A DNA stretch of 64,000 nucleotides, from positions 1 through 64,000 of the forward strand of contig CAJUQV010000009.1 in the NCBI GenBank assembly GCA_910588335.1, in the 5' to 3' direction. Made by a program: the position numbers and the translations under genes. The DNA comes from an uncultured Ruminiclostridium sp. GTDB taxonomy: Bacteria; Bacillota; Clostridia; Oscillospirales; Ruminococcaceae. The notes below the pieces were generated by a model. It saw only the letters and a program-made list of their open reading frames with translations. It did not search any database and was not told the origin of the DNA. Positions 15,660 through 25,288 of this stretch are shown piece after piece (the stretch's first letter is position 1; each line of letters begins with the position of its first letter).

Positions 15660-17258
15660 TTGGAAAACACGGAAAAATATCGGCTGTCCGATGAAAACAT
15701 TGATGTAGCAAGTGAAAAAATAGAAAAACACCTTGCCTCGTTCTCGGTAGATAATAGAAACGTTCTGCGTTTCAGGCTGATGTTCGAGGAAATACTGCTG
15801 AATTATCGCGACCGTTTTGGAGAGGAAAACGAGTTTATCTTGCGGTGCGAAAAACGTTTTTCCCGCCCGCGGATAGTGATAGCCGTTGCCGGAGAAAATC
15901 TTGAGCCGTTTGCATCGTGTGAAAACGATGAGGAATATTCATCCGAAACGCTCCGCGGAATGTTAGCGAATATGGGACTTGCGCCAAGTCACAGATACAA
16001 AAACGGAGAAAATATCATCACGCTCTCTCCCGAGGGAAAAAAGCGCGGTTCAACTGTGATATGGCTTCTCGCAGCGGTAGTATTTGCTGTCGCTGCGGGT
16101 TTGTTGTGTTCGTTGCTTCCCGAAAACGTCCGTGAAATTTTATCCGTAAATGTCATTGAGCCTGTTACCGGAAAATTTATGGGCATTCTGTCGGCAATAT
16201 CGGGACCGCTCATCTTTTTTTCCGTTTTATGGGGGATTTACAGCATAGGCGACATTGGCTCATTCAGCAAGATTGGCAAACGAATGATTTCAAGATTTTT
16301 GCTTATGAGCGTTCTGTTGCTCGTGATCGTGGGCTTCGCAACAGTTCCGTTTTTTGTGTTAAACTCCGGCGGGGGAAGTCAAGCCGATTTTTCTGATCTG
16401 TATCAAATGCTGCTTGACATTATTCCGTCAAATCTGATAGCTCCGTTCATTGACGGAAACACACTACAGATAGTCTTTATCGCGGTCATTTTCGGGGCGG
16501 CACTGCTGGTGCTGAACGATAAAACAACGGTTGTTTCAAAAGTCGTGGAGCAGTTGGATTATATTATTCAATTTATAATGAAATGCTTGAACTCGTTTAT
16601 TCCGCTGATAATTTTCTTAAGTATCTTTAATATGATTATCAAAAGAAATTCGGGAATAGGTTCTACAGCAATAAAGCCGATGCTTTTAACACTTATGGGA
16701 TTGGCTATCGTAATTACCGTCTATATCGTGATCGTGTGTGTACATCAACAGATCTCGCCGATAATGTTAATTAAAAAGCTGATGCCGACCTTTATAATTG
16801 CGCTAACCACAGCATCCTCCTCGGCGGCATTTGCCACGAACATAGAGACTTGTGAGAAAAAACTTGGCATTGACAAAAAGATAATCAACTTCGGACTGCC
16901 GCTTGGACAATCGGTGTTTATGCCAGCGGCGGCGGTGCTGTTTTTCAGCATGGGGATATGTATGGTGGAGACTTTTCAGGTGCCAATAACGGCAATGCTG
17001 CTTGTGAATCTATTTATAATAGCATTGGTATTGGCAATAGCAGTTCCGCCTGTTCCGGGCGGATTTGCGGTGTGCGTAACAATACTCATAACTCAGTTGG
17101 GAATTCCCGAGGCGGCGATATCGATCGTCATCGCCATAAGTATGATCTTGGATTTTCCCTGCACCGCTACAAATCTGTTCTGTCTGCAAGCAGAGCTTAC
17201 CGATCTTGCCGGCGGGCTGGATATGCTTGATACAGAAATGCTGCGAAACGATTCTTGA
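15660..17258 (+). CDS. dicarboxylate/amino-acid:cation symporter with N-terminal RsbW-like domain
   Basis: 532 residues from a TTG start at 15660, chosen because GAGGTG lies six bases upstream; GTG at 15651 would overlap that site. Residues 1-130 are soluble, with FRLMFEEILLNYRDRF, then VAGENLEPF and ETLRGM, matching the degenerate GHKL-like domains of the MATE and ATPase proteins, here at the N-terminus. The rest is a sodium/proton symporter of the DAACS (SDF) family, about eight helices, with TTASSSAAFATN (about 381) and DFPCTATNLFCLQAE in the substrate region. DAACS proteins take up Glu, Asp, Ser or dicarboxylates. Confidence 0.88.
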   Translation: MENTEKYRLSDENIDVASEKIEKHLASFSVDNRNVLRFRLMFEEILLNYRDRFGEENEFILRCEKRFSRPRIVIAVAGENLEPFASCENDEEYSSETLRGMLANMGLAPSHRYKNGENIITLSPEGKKRGSTVIWLLAAVVFAVAAGLLCSLLPENVREILSVNVIEPVTGKFMGILSAISGPLIFFSVLWGIYSIGDIGSFSKIGKRMISRFLLMSVLLLVIVGFATVPFFVLNSGGGSQADFSDLYQMLLDIIPSNLIAPFIDGNTLQIVFIAVIFGAALLVLNDKTTVVSKVVEQLDYIIQFIMKCLNSFIPLIIFLSIFNMIIKRNSGIGSTAIKPMLLTLMGLAIVITVYIVIVCVHQQISPIMLIKKLMPTFIIALTTASSSAAFATNIETCEKKLGIDKKIINFGLPLGQSVFMPAAAVLFFSMGICMVETFQVPITAMLLVNLFIIALVLAIAVPPVPGGFAVCVTILITQLGIPEAAISIVIAISMILDFPCTATNLFCLQAELTDLAGGLDMLDTEMLRNDS

Positions 17259-17329
17259 CAGACTTAACTGAAAAACACATTAGAAATTTCCGCAGTATAA
17301 AAAATTTTTTATAGGACAAGCTCTCTATG

Positions 17330-17780
17330 TCCCGAATAATATCTGTGGTTGAAATGCTAAAAGCGAAAGGTCTGATCTTGAAAAAGGAACCATTGTTGAT
17401 TCAACAATAATATCTGCACCGTCTTCAATAAAAAATGCGGAAAAGAAGCGTGATTCCGATGCGCATTCCGTCAAGAAGGGAATTAAATGGTTCTTTGGGT
17501 ATAAAGCGCTCATCGGTGTAGACAAGGGCAACGGTTTGGCGCATACTGTAAAGATCACCGGAGCAAATTTGCATGATGTTACAATGACATCGGAAACCAT
17601 CTCAAATCAATAAATTATCGGCAAGCGGACAATATGCTGCGAAAAAGCAAAACACGTCTTTGCTGTTGTAAAACGGCAGCTCGGATATCGACGAACGCGG
17701 TATCGAGGTCCGGAAAAGCAGACCTCAAAAATAAATATCGTGTTCGCTTTGGCGAATCTGATTTTATCTGACAGACCCTG
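17330..17780 (+). pseudogene. IS5-family transposase remnant
   Basis: Two segments of a DDE transposase. Segment one (about 17386-17613) reads GTIVDSTIISAPSS, then KGIKWFFGYKALIGVDKGNG and GANLHDVT, the first catalytic region of IS5-type enzymes; a five-A tract just before it appears to have lost one base, shifting frame from the preceding LKAKGLILKK. Segment two (about 17640-17775) reads KHVFAVVKRQLGYRRTRYRG, the C-terminal region. The middle, with the second catalytic Asp, is deleted. No terminal inverted repeats were identified. Confidence 0.75.
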
Positions 17781-17924
17781 ATTGGCAGCTTGATTCAGTG
17801 CCCGCTGCGTACATAATTTAACAAAACTGTATTTTGCCTTGGTGCTGTTATTTTGACCGGAAGATTTCGACACCATTGTACGGTGCTGCCCTAAATGATA
17901 TTCGTTTAATGGCCGGCTCTTGCA

Positions 17925-18296
17925 GTTGGAAATGAAAATGCCGCGCGTCAGCAGTTTCTTTCCAAAAAGGAGAAAATTAATTCTCACCAATTGGCAAAGG
18001 AACAGCGACAATTGCGGGAGGACAAGTTTCGGCTTTCAGAATTGGAAAAACTAATTCCGTCCATTTACGAGGATGATGTTCTTGGCAAAATTCCCGAAGA
18101 TGTTTGCGTTAATCTGTTGTACGGTCACCTTAAAGGCTTTGCAGAAGACATTAAAGATAGTGCGAAAATTAGCCGCAAGCAGGTGATTGGATATATGGGT
18201 TCTACCGGAAACAGCTCTGGATCTCATTTGCATTTTGAGCTTTACAATCCTAACAATTACGGAAAAGTAATCAGTCCTTGGACAACGTATTATTAG
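17925..18296 (+). pseudogene. chimeric remnant: serine recombinase tail joined to M23 peptidase tail
   Basis: The frame reads NENAARQQFLSKKEKINSHQ in the first part, then LSELEKLIPSIYEDDVLGKI, which fits the C-terminal coiled region of large serine recombinases of Gram-positive mobile elements. After VCVNLL it switches to LYGHLKGF and IGYMGSTGNSSGSHLHFELY, the zinc-binding end of an M23 endopeptidase as found in conjugative elements. A further piece (VTIGGNSYKANISYE) continues after the stop at 18296. The join looks like a deletion between two genes of one integrated element. Confidence 0.65.
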
Positions 18297-18342
18297 GGAA
18301 AGGTGTCTGTTACAATTGGAGGAAACAGTTATAAAGCAAACA

Positions 18343-18552
18343 TCAGCTACGAGAGCGACTCCTATGCTCAGTCATGGTGTAATTGGCTACCGTCATTTTC
18401 TTTTTCAAATAACGCGCATAGTGCGCTTTATAGGCACGGTTATAGGTCTGCCATATCGGATCGTTTTTGTATTTTTTTTCGTAACTCTGTAAGGAATCGA
18501 CAGCTTGCACAGCATATTTGCGAACGTTATTTTCCGAAATGAAATGTATCAT
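18343..18552 (-). pseudogene. possible small-gene remnant on the minus strand
   Basis: A minus-strand frame from ATG 18552 with GGAG upstream reads MIHFISENNVRKYAVQAVDS, then SYEKKYKNDPIWQTYNRAYK. It has coding-like composition (charged, aromatic) but runs at its 3' end into sequence antisense to the M23 remnant. No family is recognised. It is probably part of the same decayed mobile element. Confidence 0.35.
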
Positions 18553-18569
18553 CTTTTCACACTCCAAAC

Positions 18570-19065
18570 TCAAATGAAAAGGGAAGTAAAGGCAGCAGCG
18601 GATCAGAAGATTGAAGAATTGCTAAAGCGAACAACGGAATCTTCGCCGTGCAGTGAAGATATATTTTTTCTTATTTCGCGACTATCCGAGCATCTCAAAA
18701 AACACAAGGGCAAAAAGCTATATGGGTACTTGCATAAAGATGCAAAGAATGAGGACTGCAATATGACGCTCGGCGAATGGCTTGACAAATGGATCAACGA
18801 ATTCATGACCTTTACGCTAAGACCAAGTTCCCTATATGGTTATAAGATGGTAATAAAGTGTCAAATCAAGCCATTCCTTGGAAACCGACCACTGTCCGCG
18901 CTTACTACAAATGAAATTCAGAAATTCTATAATAACGTAAAGAAAAACGGTCGCGTACATCCCGACAAGCAACATGGTACAGAAATCTCGGATAGCATGG
19001 TCAGGAAAACCCACTTATTGTTGCATGAGGCGCTTGACATGGCGGTAAAGAAAGGGCAAGGATAG
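18570..19065 (+). pseudogene. relaxase tail joined to tyrosine integrase N-terminal half
   Basis: The first ~60 residues (MKREVKAAADQKIEELLKR, then ISRLSEHLKKHKGKKLYGYL) fit the region of MobP-type relaxases that ends in a GKK-YGYL motif. From about 18760 the frame reads MTLGEWLDKWINEF, then LTTNEIQKFYNNVKKNGR and ISDSMVRKTHLLLHEALDMA, the core-binding domain of phage/ICE tyrosine recombinases. The catalytic domain is absent and the frame stops at 19065. Two deletion joins in one element are implied. Confidence 0.65.
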
Positions 19066-19337
19066 ATACCCTCCCGCCCGATTTCGAGCCGTACAAGCCC
19101 AAATGTCGCAAATCCGGCACGGGCTGTGTGACGATGATAAACGACCACCTGTATGAGGGGCGCTATACGCCAACCAATGCTTACGGAAAGCGAGAATCTC
19201 ATAACATATACGCCAAAACCCGCGAGGAATGCGAAGAAAAGTTGGCGGCAATAATAGTGGAGGTCAAGGCTGAAATAAAGGCGGAGAAAGAGCAATTGAA
19301 AACGGTGAGCGAGTCGTTCAGCCTTGAAATTCGATAA
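19066..19337 (+). pseudogene. integrase arm-binding-like fragment
   Basis: In the next frame the sequence reads LPPDFEPYKPKCRKSGTGC, then HLYEGRYTPTNAYGKRESHN and IYAKTREECEEKLAAI, a small domain of the kind that binds arm sites in tyrosine integrases. It follows the integrase half after a frameshift near 19065, in the wrong order for a native integrase, so this is a second, rearranged fragment. Confidence 0.5.
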
Positions 19338-19736
19338 CGAATCGTTATTGTGTGCGTTCAAAATTTGGGACGAAGTAACCAAAGAATACAGCCCCACTTC
19401 GTGAAACGCGAGGTAGGGGCATTTCAAAACTGCCGTTTCGACGGAATTGGATTGTCCATACTTGGGGACAATTTATCCCTGAGTTATTCAAAGATCGGAT
19501 TACGCTACCTTTCAAAACAAGTGCTCCCCATTTCGTGGAGTACCGCATAAATGGGTATACAGATGCGTACCTCATCTCATAAAAACTTAACTGAGCCCCA
19601 ATGCAGGACTCAGTTGCAATGTTTTCAAAAATTGAGCCGCAGTAAACAAAGAATACGACGGAGAAAACAGGGCGCTCTTCAAAACTACCAAAATGGTAGC
19701 TTTGAAGATGGGGTAACGAAATGTTACTGCATAAAA
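19338..19736. other. non-coding remnant with a short direct repeat
   Basis: About 400 bases with no convincing gene. A 16-base segment near 19373 (AGTAACCAAAGAATAC) recurs with one change near 19642. Reading frames across it are short and low in coding character. Confidence 0.4.
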
Positions 19737-19782
19737 TTAAAACCGCATTACACGACCCATAAATGGCTTTATAATGCGGCTT
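19737..19782 (-). terminator. terminator of tRNA-Pro
   Basis: Inverted repeat around GCCGCATTA/TAATGCGGT on the minus strand, followed by a short T run, immediately 3' of the tRNA-Pro gene. Confidence 0.65.
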
Positions 19783-19783
19783 G

Positions 19784-19859
19784 TGGTCGGAGTGACGTGA
19801 CTCGAACACGCGACATCCACATCCCAAATGTGGCGCGCTACCAACTGCGCTACACCCCG
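19784..19859 (-). tRNA. tRNA-Pro (anticodon TGG), CCA encoded
   Basis: The reverse strand folds as a full cloverleaf: acceptor CGGGGTG/CACTCCG with one G-U pair, D arm GCGC/GCGC, anticodon stem CCACA/TGTGG with loop TTTGGGA (anticodon TGG), T arm around TTCGAGT, discriminator A and encoded CCA. Its 3' end faces the mobile-element remnants at 17300-19340, the usual orientation when an element has integrated into a tRNA 3' end. Confidence 0.92.
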
Positions 19860-19982
19860 AATAATATAATAAAATTTCTCCCAAAAGAAATCAAGAATTT
19901 TTAACCATACTGTATTATACACCACACCGACTCGCCTGTCAAGTATTTTTAAAAAATCTTCTCAAAAATCTAATCTAAAGTG

Positions 19983-20011
19983 TTTACAAAACGGACTAAT
20001 TGTGTTATAAT
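19983..20011 (+). promoter_or_regulatory. sigma-A promoter of the por gene
   Basis: TTTACA at 19983-19988, a 17-base spacer, and TATAAT at 20006-20011. The predicted leader to the por start is about 230 bases. The leader holds a 47-codon frame (20074-20217) and an antisense 74-codon frame, neither convincing. Confidence 0.75.
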
Positions 20012-20251
20012 GTGTAAGATAGCATAAATAGGAGCAATATATAGGGCATTGACGCGTTGAATGGTATCAGCGTATGATTCGCGGCGGTTTTGGTGTTTTT
20101 TACTTCGGAGCTATACTTGATTTTTGTATCAAAAACCTTCGATTTGGGAAAAACGGGAATCGTCTGTTTGTCGTTGCCGTAAAGCTCCATTATAAAGCTG
20201 GTATTGACAGTCAATAAAGATTTATGCAAAAAAAGAAGGAGGATTATTCCA

Positions 20252-23200
20252 ATGGCAAGACAAAAGCTTACGATGGACGGTAATAACGCCGCGGGTCACG
20301 TTTCCTACGCGTTTACCGAAGTTGCGGCTATTTACCCCATCACCCCCTCTTCCGTAATGGCCGAGGTTACCGATTCATGGGCCACTGCGGGGAGAAAAAA
20401 TGTATTCGGAACAGAAGTTAAGGTTGTGGAAATGCAGTCCGAGGCAGGTGCGGCCGGCGCCGTTCACGGTTCTTTGACGGCGGGCGCTCTTACAACTACT
20501 TATACCGCTTCTCAGGGCTTGCTCCTGATGATACCCAACATGTACAAAATCGCCGGCGAGCTGCTTCCCAGCGTTATTCATGTATCTGCCCGTGCTCTGG
20601 CTACCCATGCTCTCTCCATTTTCGGTGACCACAGCGACGTTTATGCTTGCCGTCAGACCGGCTATGCCATGCTCTGCTCCACCAATCCTCAGGAAGTTAT
20701 GGATCTGGGCGCGGTAGCTCACCTTTCCACCATCAAGGGTAAGGTTCCTTTCCTGCATTTCTTTGACGGCTTCAGAACCTCCCACGAAATTCAGAAGATC
20801 GAAGTTTGGGATTATGATACCCTTAAAGGTATGATAGATCAGGACGCTCTCGCTGATTTCCGCAAGCGTGCCCTGAACCCCGAACATCCCACACTCCGCG
20901 GCACCGCCCAGAATCCCGATATTTTCTTCCAGGCTAAGGAAGCCTCCAACAATTATTATAACGAGCTTCCCGCAATTGTTACCGAATATATGGATAAGGT
21001 CAACAAGGAAATCGGCACCGATTATAAGCTCTTTAACTACTACGGCGCACCCGATGCGGAGCATATTATTGTTGCTATGGGTTCCGTATGTGACACAGTT
21101 GAAGAGACCATCGACTATCTGTTGGCACAGGGCAAGAAGGTTGGTCTCGTAAAGGTAAGACTTTACCGTCCTTTCAGCATTGACGCTTTTGTAGACGCCA
21201 TTCCTTCCACTGTCAAGAAAATCAGCGTGCTTGACAGAACCAAGGAACCCGGCGCTCTCGGCGAGCCTCTTTATCTTGACGTTGTCGCCGCTCTCAGAAA
21301 AGCCGGCAAATTCGCCGACGTACCCGTTTACAGCGGACGCTATGGCTTAGGCTCAAAGGACTGCAACCCCGCCCAGATCATTGCCGTTTACAATAACGAC
21401 AGCAAGGCGCAGTTCACTATCGGTATCGAAGACGACGTTACCAATCTGTCCCTGCCCATCACGGAGAATCCCAACACAACGCCCGAAGGTACTACTTGCT
21501 GTAAATTCTGGGGTCTCGGTTCCGACGGTACCGTTGGAGCAAACAAGAACTCCATCAAGATCATCGGCGACCACACCGATATGTACGCTCAGGCATATTT
21601 TGCCTACGACTCCAAGAAGTCGGGCGGCGTAACGATTTCCCACCTTCGTTTCGGCAAGAGCCCCATTAAGTCCACCTATTTCGTTAATAAGGCGAATTTT
21701 GTGGCCTGTCATAACCCAAGCTATATTGACAAGTACAATATGGTACAGGACGTTATCCCCGGCGGAAGTTTCCTTTTGAACTGCCAGTGGACCGTTGACG
21801 AGCTGGACGAAAAGCTTCCCGCTCCCGTAAAGGCTTATATTGCAAAGAACAATATCAATTTCTATATTATAAACGCTATTAAGGTTGCCAAGGAGATCGG
21901 TTTGGGCAATAAAACCAACACCGTTCTTCAGTCCGCGTTCTTCTCAATAGCAAATATCATTCCCGCGGATCAGGCTATCGACTATATGAAGAAAGCCGCT
22001 TATAAATCCTTTGCCAAGAAGGGCGACGATATCGTCAATATGAACTACGCCGCTATCGAAAGAGGCGCCGGCGAGGTTGTAAAGGTTGACGTTCCCGCTT
22101 CTTGGGCAAACTGCGAGGGCGGTCTCCCCGATGTTAAGGCGGTAAGCGAAAGAAAAGATCTGGAATCCTTTATCAACAATATTCAGACTCCCTGCAACGC
22201 TCAGCGCGGCGATGAGCTTCCCGTTTCCACCTTTACTTCCATGCCCGACGGTACCTTCCCTCAGGGCTCGGCAGCGTTCGAGAAGCGCGGCATTGCCGTT
22301 GACGTTCCCGAATGGATTCCAGAAAACTGTATTCAGTGTAATCAGTGCTCCATCGTTTGTCCTCACGCCGTTATCCGTCCGGTTATCATGACCGAGGAGG
22401 AAGCTTCAAAGGCTCCCGCTTCCATGAAAACCAAGGACGCTACGGGTATGGCGGGTCATAAGTTCACAATGGCTATTTCCGTTCTTGACTGTACAGGCTG
22501 CGGCGCTTGCGTAAACACCTGTCCCGCCAAGACCAAGGCTCTCGCCATGAAGCCTTTGGACAGTCAGCTTAATGAGCAGGAAAACTTCGGTTATGCTCAT
22601 AAGCTTCAGTCCAAGCCAGAAGTACTTGAAAAGTTCAAGGAAAGCACCGTTAAGGGCAGCCAGTTCAAGCAGCCCCTCCTTGAGTTCTCCGGCGCCTGCG
22701 CGGGCTGCGGTGAAACTCCTTATGCCAAGCTTGTAACTCAGCTCTTTGGCGACAGAATGTATATTGCCAACGCCACCGGCTGTTCCTCCATCTGGGGCGG
22801 CTCCGCGCCTTCAACTCCTTATACGGTTAACGCGGAAGGCAAGGGTCCCGCATGGGGCAACTCCCTGTTTGAGGACAATGCGGAATTCGGATTCGGTATG
22901 TTCCTTGCTCAGGATACTTTGAGAGCAAGAGCACAGGCTCACCTTAAAGCGTTTGACGAAAAAACCGACAAGGCCGAGTACAAGGCATTGGTTTCCAAGT
23001 ACTTTGAAACAGCCAACGACGGCGCCGCCAACGCAAAGGCTACCAAGGAACTGGTTGCGGCGTTGGAAGCTTGTCCCTGCGACAATGAGGATAAGCTTGA
23101 AGTGCTTAAGCTTAAGGATTATCTCTCTAAGAAGTCCAACTGGATCTTCGGCGGCGACGGCTGGGCATACGACATCGGCTACGGCGGTGTTGACCATGTT

Positions 23201-23794
23201 CTCGCCAGCGGAAAGAACATCAATATAATGGTATTCGACACCGAGGTATATTCCAACACCGGCGGTCAGGCGTCCAAGGCGACACCTATCGGAGCTATAG
23301 CTCAGTTTGCCGCGGGCGGTAAGGAGATCAAGAATAAGGATCTTGCCGGAATCGCTATGAAGTACGGCTACGTATACGTTGCTCAGGTTTCAATGGGCGC
23401 GGATAAAAACCAGTGCTTAAAGGCTATTCTCGAAGCGGAAGCTTATGATGGTCCTTCTCTGATCATCTGCTACGCTCCTTGTATCAACCATGGCATCAAG
23501 GGTGGTTTGGCGATTGCTCAGCAGGTTGAGAAGGAAGCCGTTGAGGCAGGTTACTGGAATATCTTCAGATTTAATCCCGCCCTTGCCGCTGAAGGAAAGA
23601 ACCCATTCAGCTTGGACTGCAAGGCTCCTACGGGTGATTACAAGGCGTTTATGATGAGAGAAGTTCGCTATAACTCTCTTGCACGCCAGAATCCCGAAAA
23701 GGCCGAAGTACTCTTTAACAAGGCCGTTGAAAACTCCAAGAAACGTTATGACGATCTGGTAGGGCTCGTTGATTACTACAAACCCGCCGAATGA
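20252..23794 (+). CDS. nifJ: pyruvate:ferredoxin (flavodoxin) oxidoreductase, single-chain
   Basis: An 1180-residue enzyme that oxidises pyruvate with CoA to acetyl-CoA and CO2 and reduces ferredoxin, central to anaerobic carbon metabolism. The single chain has the usual order: pyruvate-binding domain (YPITPSSVMAE near residue 30), gamma domain, two 4Fe-4S motifs CIQCNQCSIVC (about 692) and CTGCGACVNTC (about 746), and the thiamine-diphosphate domain with ACAGCGETPY (about 813) and GGDGWAYDIG. The length is normal for the family. ATG 20252 has AAGAAGGAGG upstream. Its codons are strongly biased compared with neighbours, as expected of a highly expressed gene. It is monocistronic, with its own promoter and terminator. 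Confidence 0.97.
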   Translation: MARQKLTMDGNNAAGHVSYAFTEVAAIYPITPSSVMAEVTDSWATAGRKNVFGTEVKVVEMQSEAGAAGAVHGSLTAGALTTTYTASQGLLLMIPNMYKIAGELLPSVIHVSARALATHALSIFGDHSDVYACRQTGYAMLCSTNPQEVMDLGAVAHLSTIKGKVPFLHFFDGFRTSHEIQKIEVWDYDTLKGMIDQDALADFRKRALNPEHPTLRGTAQNPDIFFQAKEASNNYYNELPAIVTEYMDKVNKEIGTDYKLFNYYGAPDAEHIIVAMGSVCDTVEETIDYLLAQGKKVGLVKVRLYRPFSIDAFVDAIPSTVKKISVLDRTKEPGALGEPLYLDVVAALRKAGKFADVPVYSGRYGLGSKDCNPAQIIAVYNNDSKAQFTIGIEDDVTNLSLPITENPNTTPEGTTCCKFWGLGSDGTVGANKNSIKIIGDHTDMYAQAYFAYDSKKSGGVTISHLRFGKSPIKSTYFVNKANFVACHNPSYIDKYNMVQDVIPGGSFLLNCQWTVDELDEKLPAPVKAYIAKNNINFYIINAIKVAKEIGLGNKTNTVLQSAFFSIANIIPADQAIDYMKKAAYKSFAKKGDDIVNMNYAAIERGAGEVVKVDVPASWANCEGGLPDVKAVSERKDLESFINNIQTPCNAQRGDELPVSTFTSMPDGTFPQGSAAFEKRGIAVDVPEWIPENCIQCNQCSIVCPHAVIRPVIMTEEEASKAPASMKTKDATGMAGHKFTMAISVLDCTGCGACVNTCPAKTKALAMKPLDSQLNEQENFGYAHKLQSKPEVLEKFKESTVKGSQFKQPLLEFSGACAGCGETPYAKLVTQLFGDRMYIANATGCSSIWGGSAPSTPYTVNAEGKGPAWGNSLFEDNAEFGFGMFLAQDTLRARAQAHLKAFDEKTDKAEYKALVSKYFETANDGAANAKATKELVAALEACPCDNEDKLEVLKLKDYLSKKSNWIFGGDGWAYDIGYGGVDHVLASGKNINIMVFDTEVYSNTGGQASKATPIGAIAQFAAGGKEIKNKDLAGIAMKYGYVYVAQVSMGADKNQCLKAILEAEAYDGPSLIICYAPCINHGIKGGLAIAQQVEKEAVEAGYWNIFRFNPALAAEGKNPFSLDCKAPTGDYKAFMMREVRYNSLARQNPEKAEVLFNKAVENSKKRYDDLVGLVDYYKPAE

Positions 23795-23828
23795 TTTGAT
23801 TTTTGTTTCGGAGCATTAACTTAGTTTT

Positions 23829-23869
23829 AAAAGCCGACTTTGCTTATTAAAGCGAAGTCGGCTTTTTAT
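23829..23869 (+). terminator. intrinsic terminator after por
   Basis: Stem AAAAGCCGACTT.. with ..AAGTCGGCTTTT (16 pairs, one G-U), six-base loop, then a T run. Confidence 0.9.
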
Positions 23870-23972
23870 CATATCTTTATCCGGTTTTCTTTGCTTTACA
23901 ATTATGTAAAGAAATTTGTGCAGGAGCAAATGAGTTTTCCTGACCATGCTGTCTGAGATTCCTCTTCCATGC
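23870..23972 (-). pseudogene. second tyrosine integrase fragment
   Basis: The minus strand reads GRGISDSMVRKTHLLLHKFL, nearly the same as the integrase core segment at about 18990-19040 (EISDSMVRKTHLLLHEAL). The fragment is only about 30 codons and is fused to the end of the decayed secreted-protein gene. Confidence 0.6.
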
Positions 23973-24764
23973 CTCTAATACTAACTTTTTGGTCAAGCTC
24001 CGTTTATGGATATACCTACTCCCTGTACGGAAAAGCTGAGTGCGCCTACAATTATGTGCATACTCCACATTGATTTGCGTATAATTATTTCCCGAACCGG
24101 AATAATAAATAGGAGATGTTGTCGGAATAAGTTCAAACATTGTACTGCCTTTATGTTGAATAGGAGTGTCTATTCCGGGGTAAGACAATGTGGTATAATA
24201 TCCTATACCGCCTAACTTTGCTTCTGACGGATAATTTCTTGTTTTGGTCGTTATTCATTCGTTTGGACTTAATACTATTTTTTTGTTGTCGTAGGCTACA
24301 AAGCTGCCGTTAAATCCGAACACCGAAGAATCCCAGTTTGCCGCAATTGCATCGTCAAAGCAGACTAAAGGTCTGCCCATTACCCATTCATAGTCAATAT
24401 TAATAACAACACGTTTTATTTGGTTGTTATTATTTTTGTTCAAATCCAAAATAGTGTTTATTCTTAAAGTCATTTGATCCTGAGGAATCTCACCAAGTGG
24501 GTAAGGTTTAGACGGATACAAATTTTCAGATAACCCGGCTGTACTTTCTTCTACGCGGACACTGCCCGAAGTTGAGAAAAAATCGTATATTTCATCAATT
24601 TGAAAAACATCTTTGTTTTTAAAAAAGCTTTTAGGAAATCCATTTTCAATCAGTTGTTCTATTTTGTCGTTTGCTGATATATTATCTGCAAAAGTTACTG
24701 CGGCACACGATATAATAATTGCGGATGCTAAAATAATTGTTATAATTTTTTTAACAATGTTCAT
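23973..24764 (-). pseudogene. secreted protein gene with in-frame stop
   Basis: Starts MNIVKKIITIILASAIIISC, a signal peptide, and runs 169 codons to a TGA at 24255-24257. The same frame then continues without a gap (ITTKTRNYPSEAKLGGIGYY, then YPGIDTPIQHKG and YYSGSGNNYTQINVEYAH). After that a neighbouring frame gives a more protein-like end (IIVGALSFSVQGVGISINGA) up to the integrase fragment. One nonsense codon, one probable frameshift and a foreign 3' end mark it as a pseudogene. No domain family is recognised. Confidence 0.65.
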
Positions 24765-24990
24765 GTTAGTTTCCTTTCTGATTTTAAAAATATTGCAATA
24801 AAATTTAAAAGCATTTACTTTTGTTTATCCGCTAATCTATCGCTCCTCCTTGAAAATTATTTCTATCAATTCCCGACTCCGACCACGGCGCCACAGACAA
24901 GATTTCGGGACAAAGAAACATTTTTTACTCTCTATAATATAGATTAAAAATCGGAAGCATTGCCGTTTTTTTAAAATTTGATCAAATATA

Positions 24991-25288
24991 ATGTATTTAT
25001 ATGATAAACGGCGTGATAAATCGGCGGAAAATATTGATGATTTTTATTCTATTGAGGGGGACCCGTCCGCCGAAGAAATCATGTTCTCACAATATAAGAC
25101 GGAGGGCTGTTAAACGCTATACATAAGCTTGAACCGGACGACTATGAAGTGCTTTATCTCTCGTTCGTTATTAGCTTGCCCGGCAAAGATATTTCCGAAT
25201 GCTTGGGTATCGGCGCCGGCCAGTGCGTCAGCGTATTTATAAGGCAATAAAAGACTTAAAACCATACTTGAAAAGGAGGGCGTATGCC
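24991..25288 (+). pseudogene. ECF-like sigma factor remnant (region 4)
   Basis: Three successive frames give one sigma-factor-like end: DFYSIEGDPSAEEIMFSQYK, then LNAIHKLEPDDYEVLYLSFV and GKDISECLGIGAGQC, then RQRIYKAIKDLKPYLK. This is a region 4 helix-turn-helix with two frameshifts; region 2 is missing upstream. Confidence 0.55.

Noticed and set aside
19345..19884. A 179-codon minus-strand frame
   Set aside because: It runs through the tRNA-Pro gene and its terminator; the N-terminal residues are simply a translation of the tRNA.
20005..20229. A 74-codon minus-strand frame in the por leader
   Set aside because: It is antisense to the leader, covers the -10 box and has no ribosome site; possible remnant but not supported.
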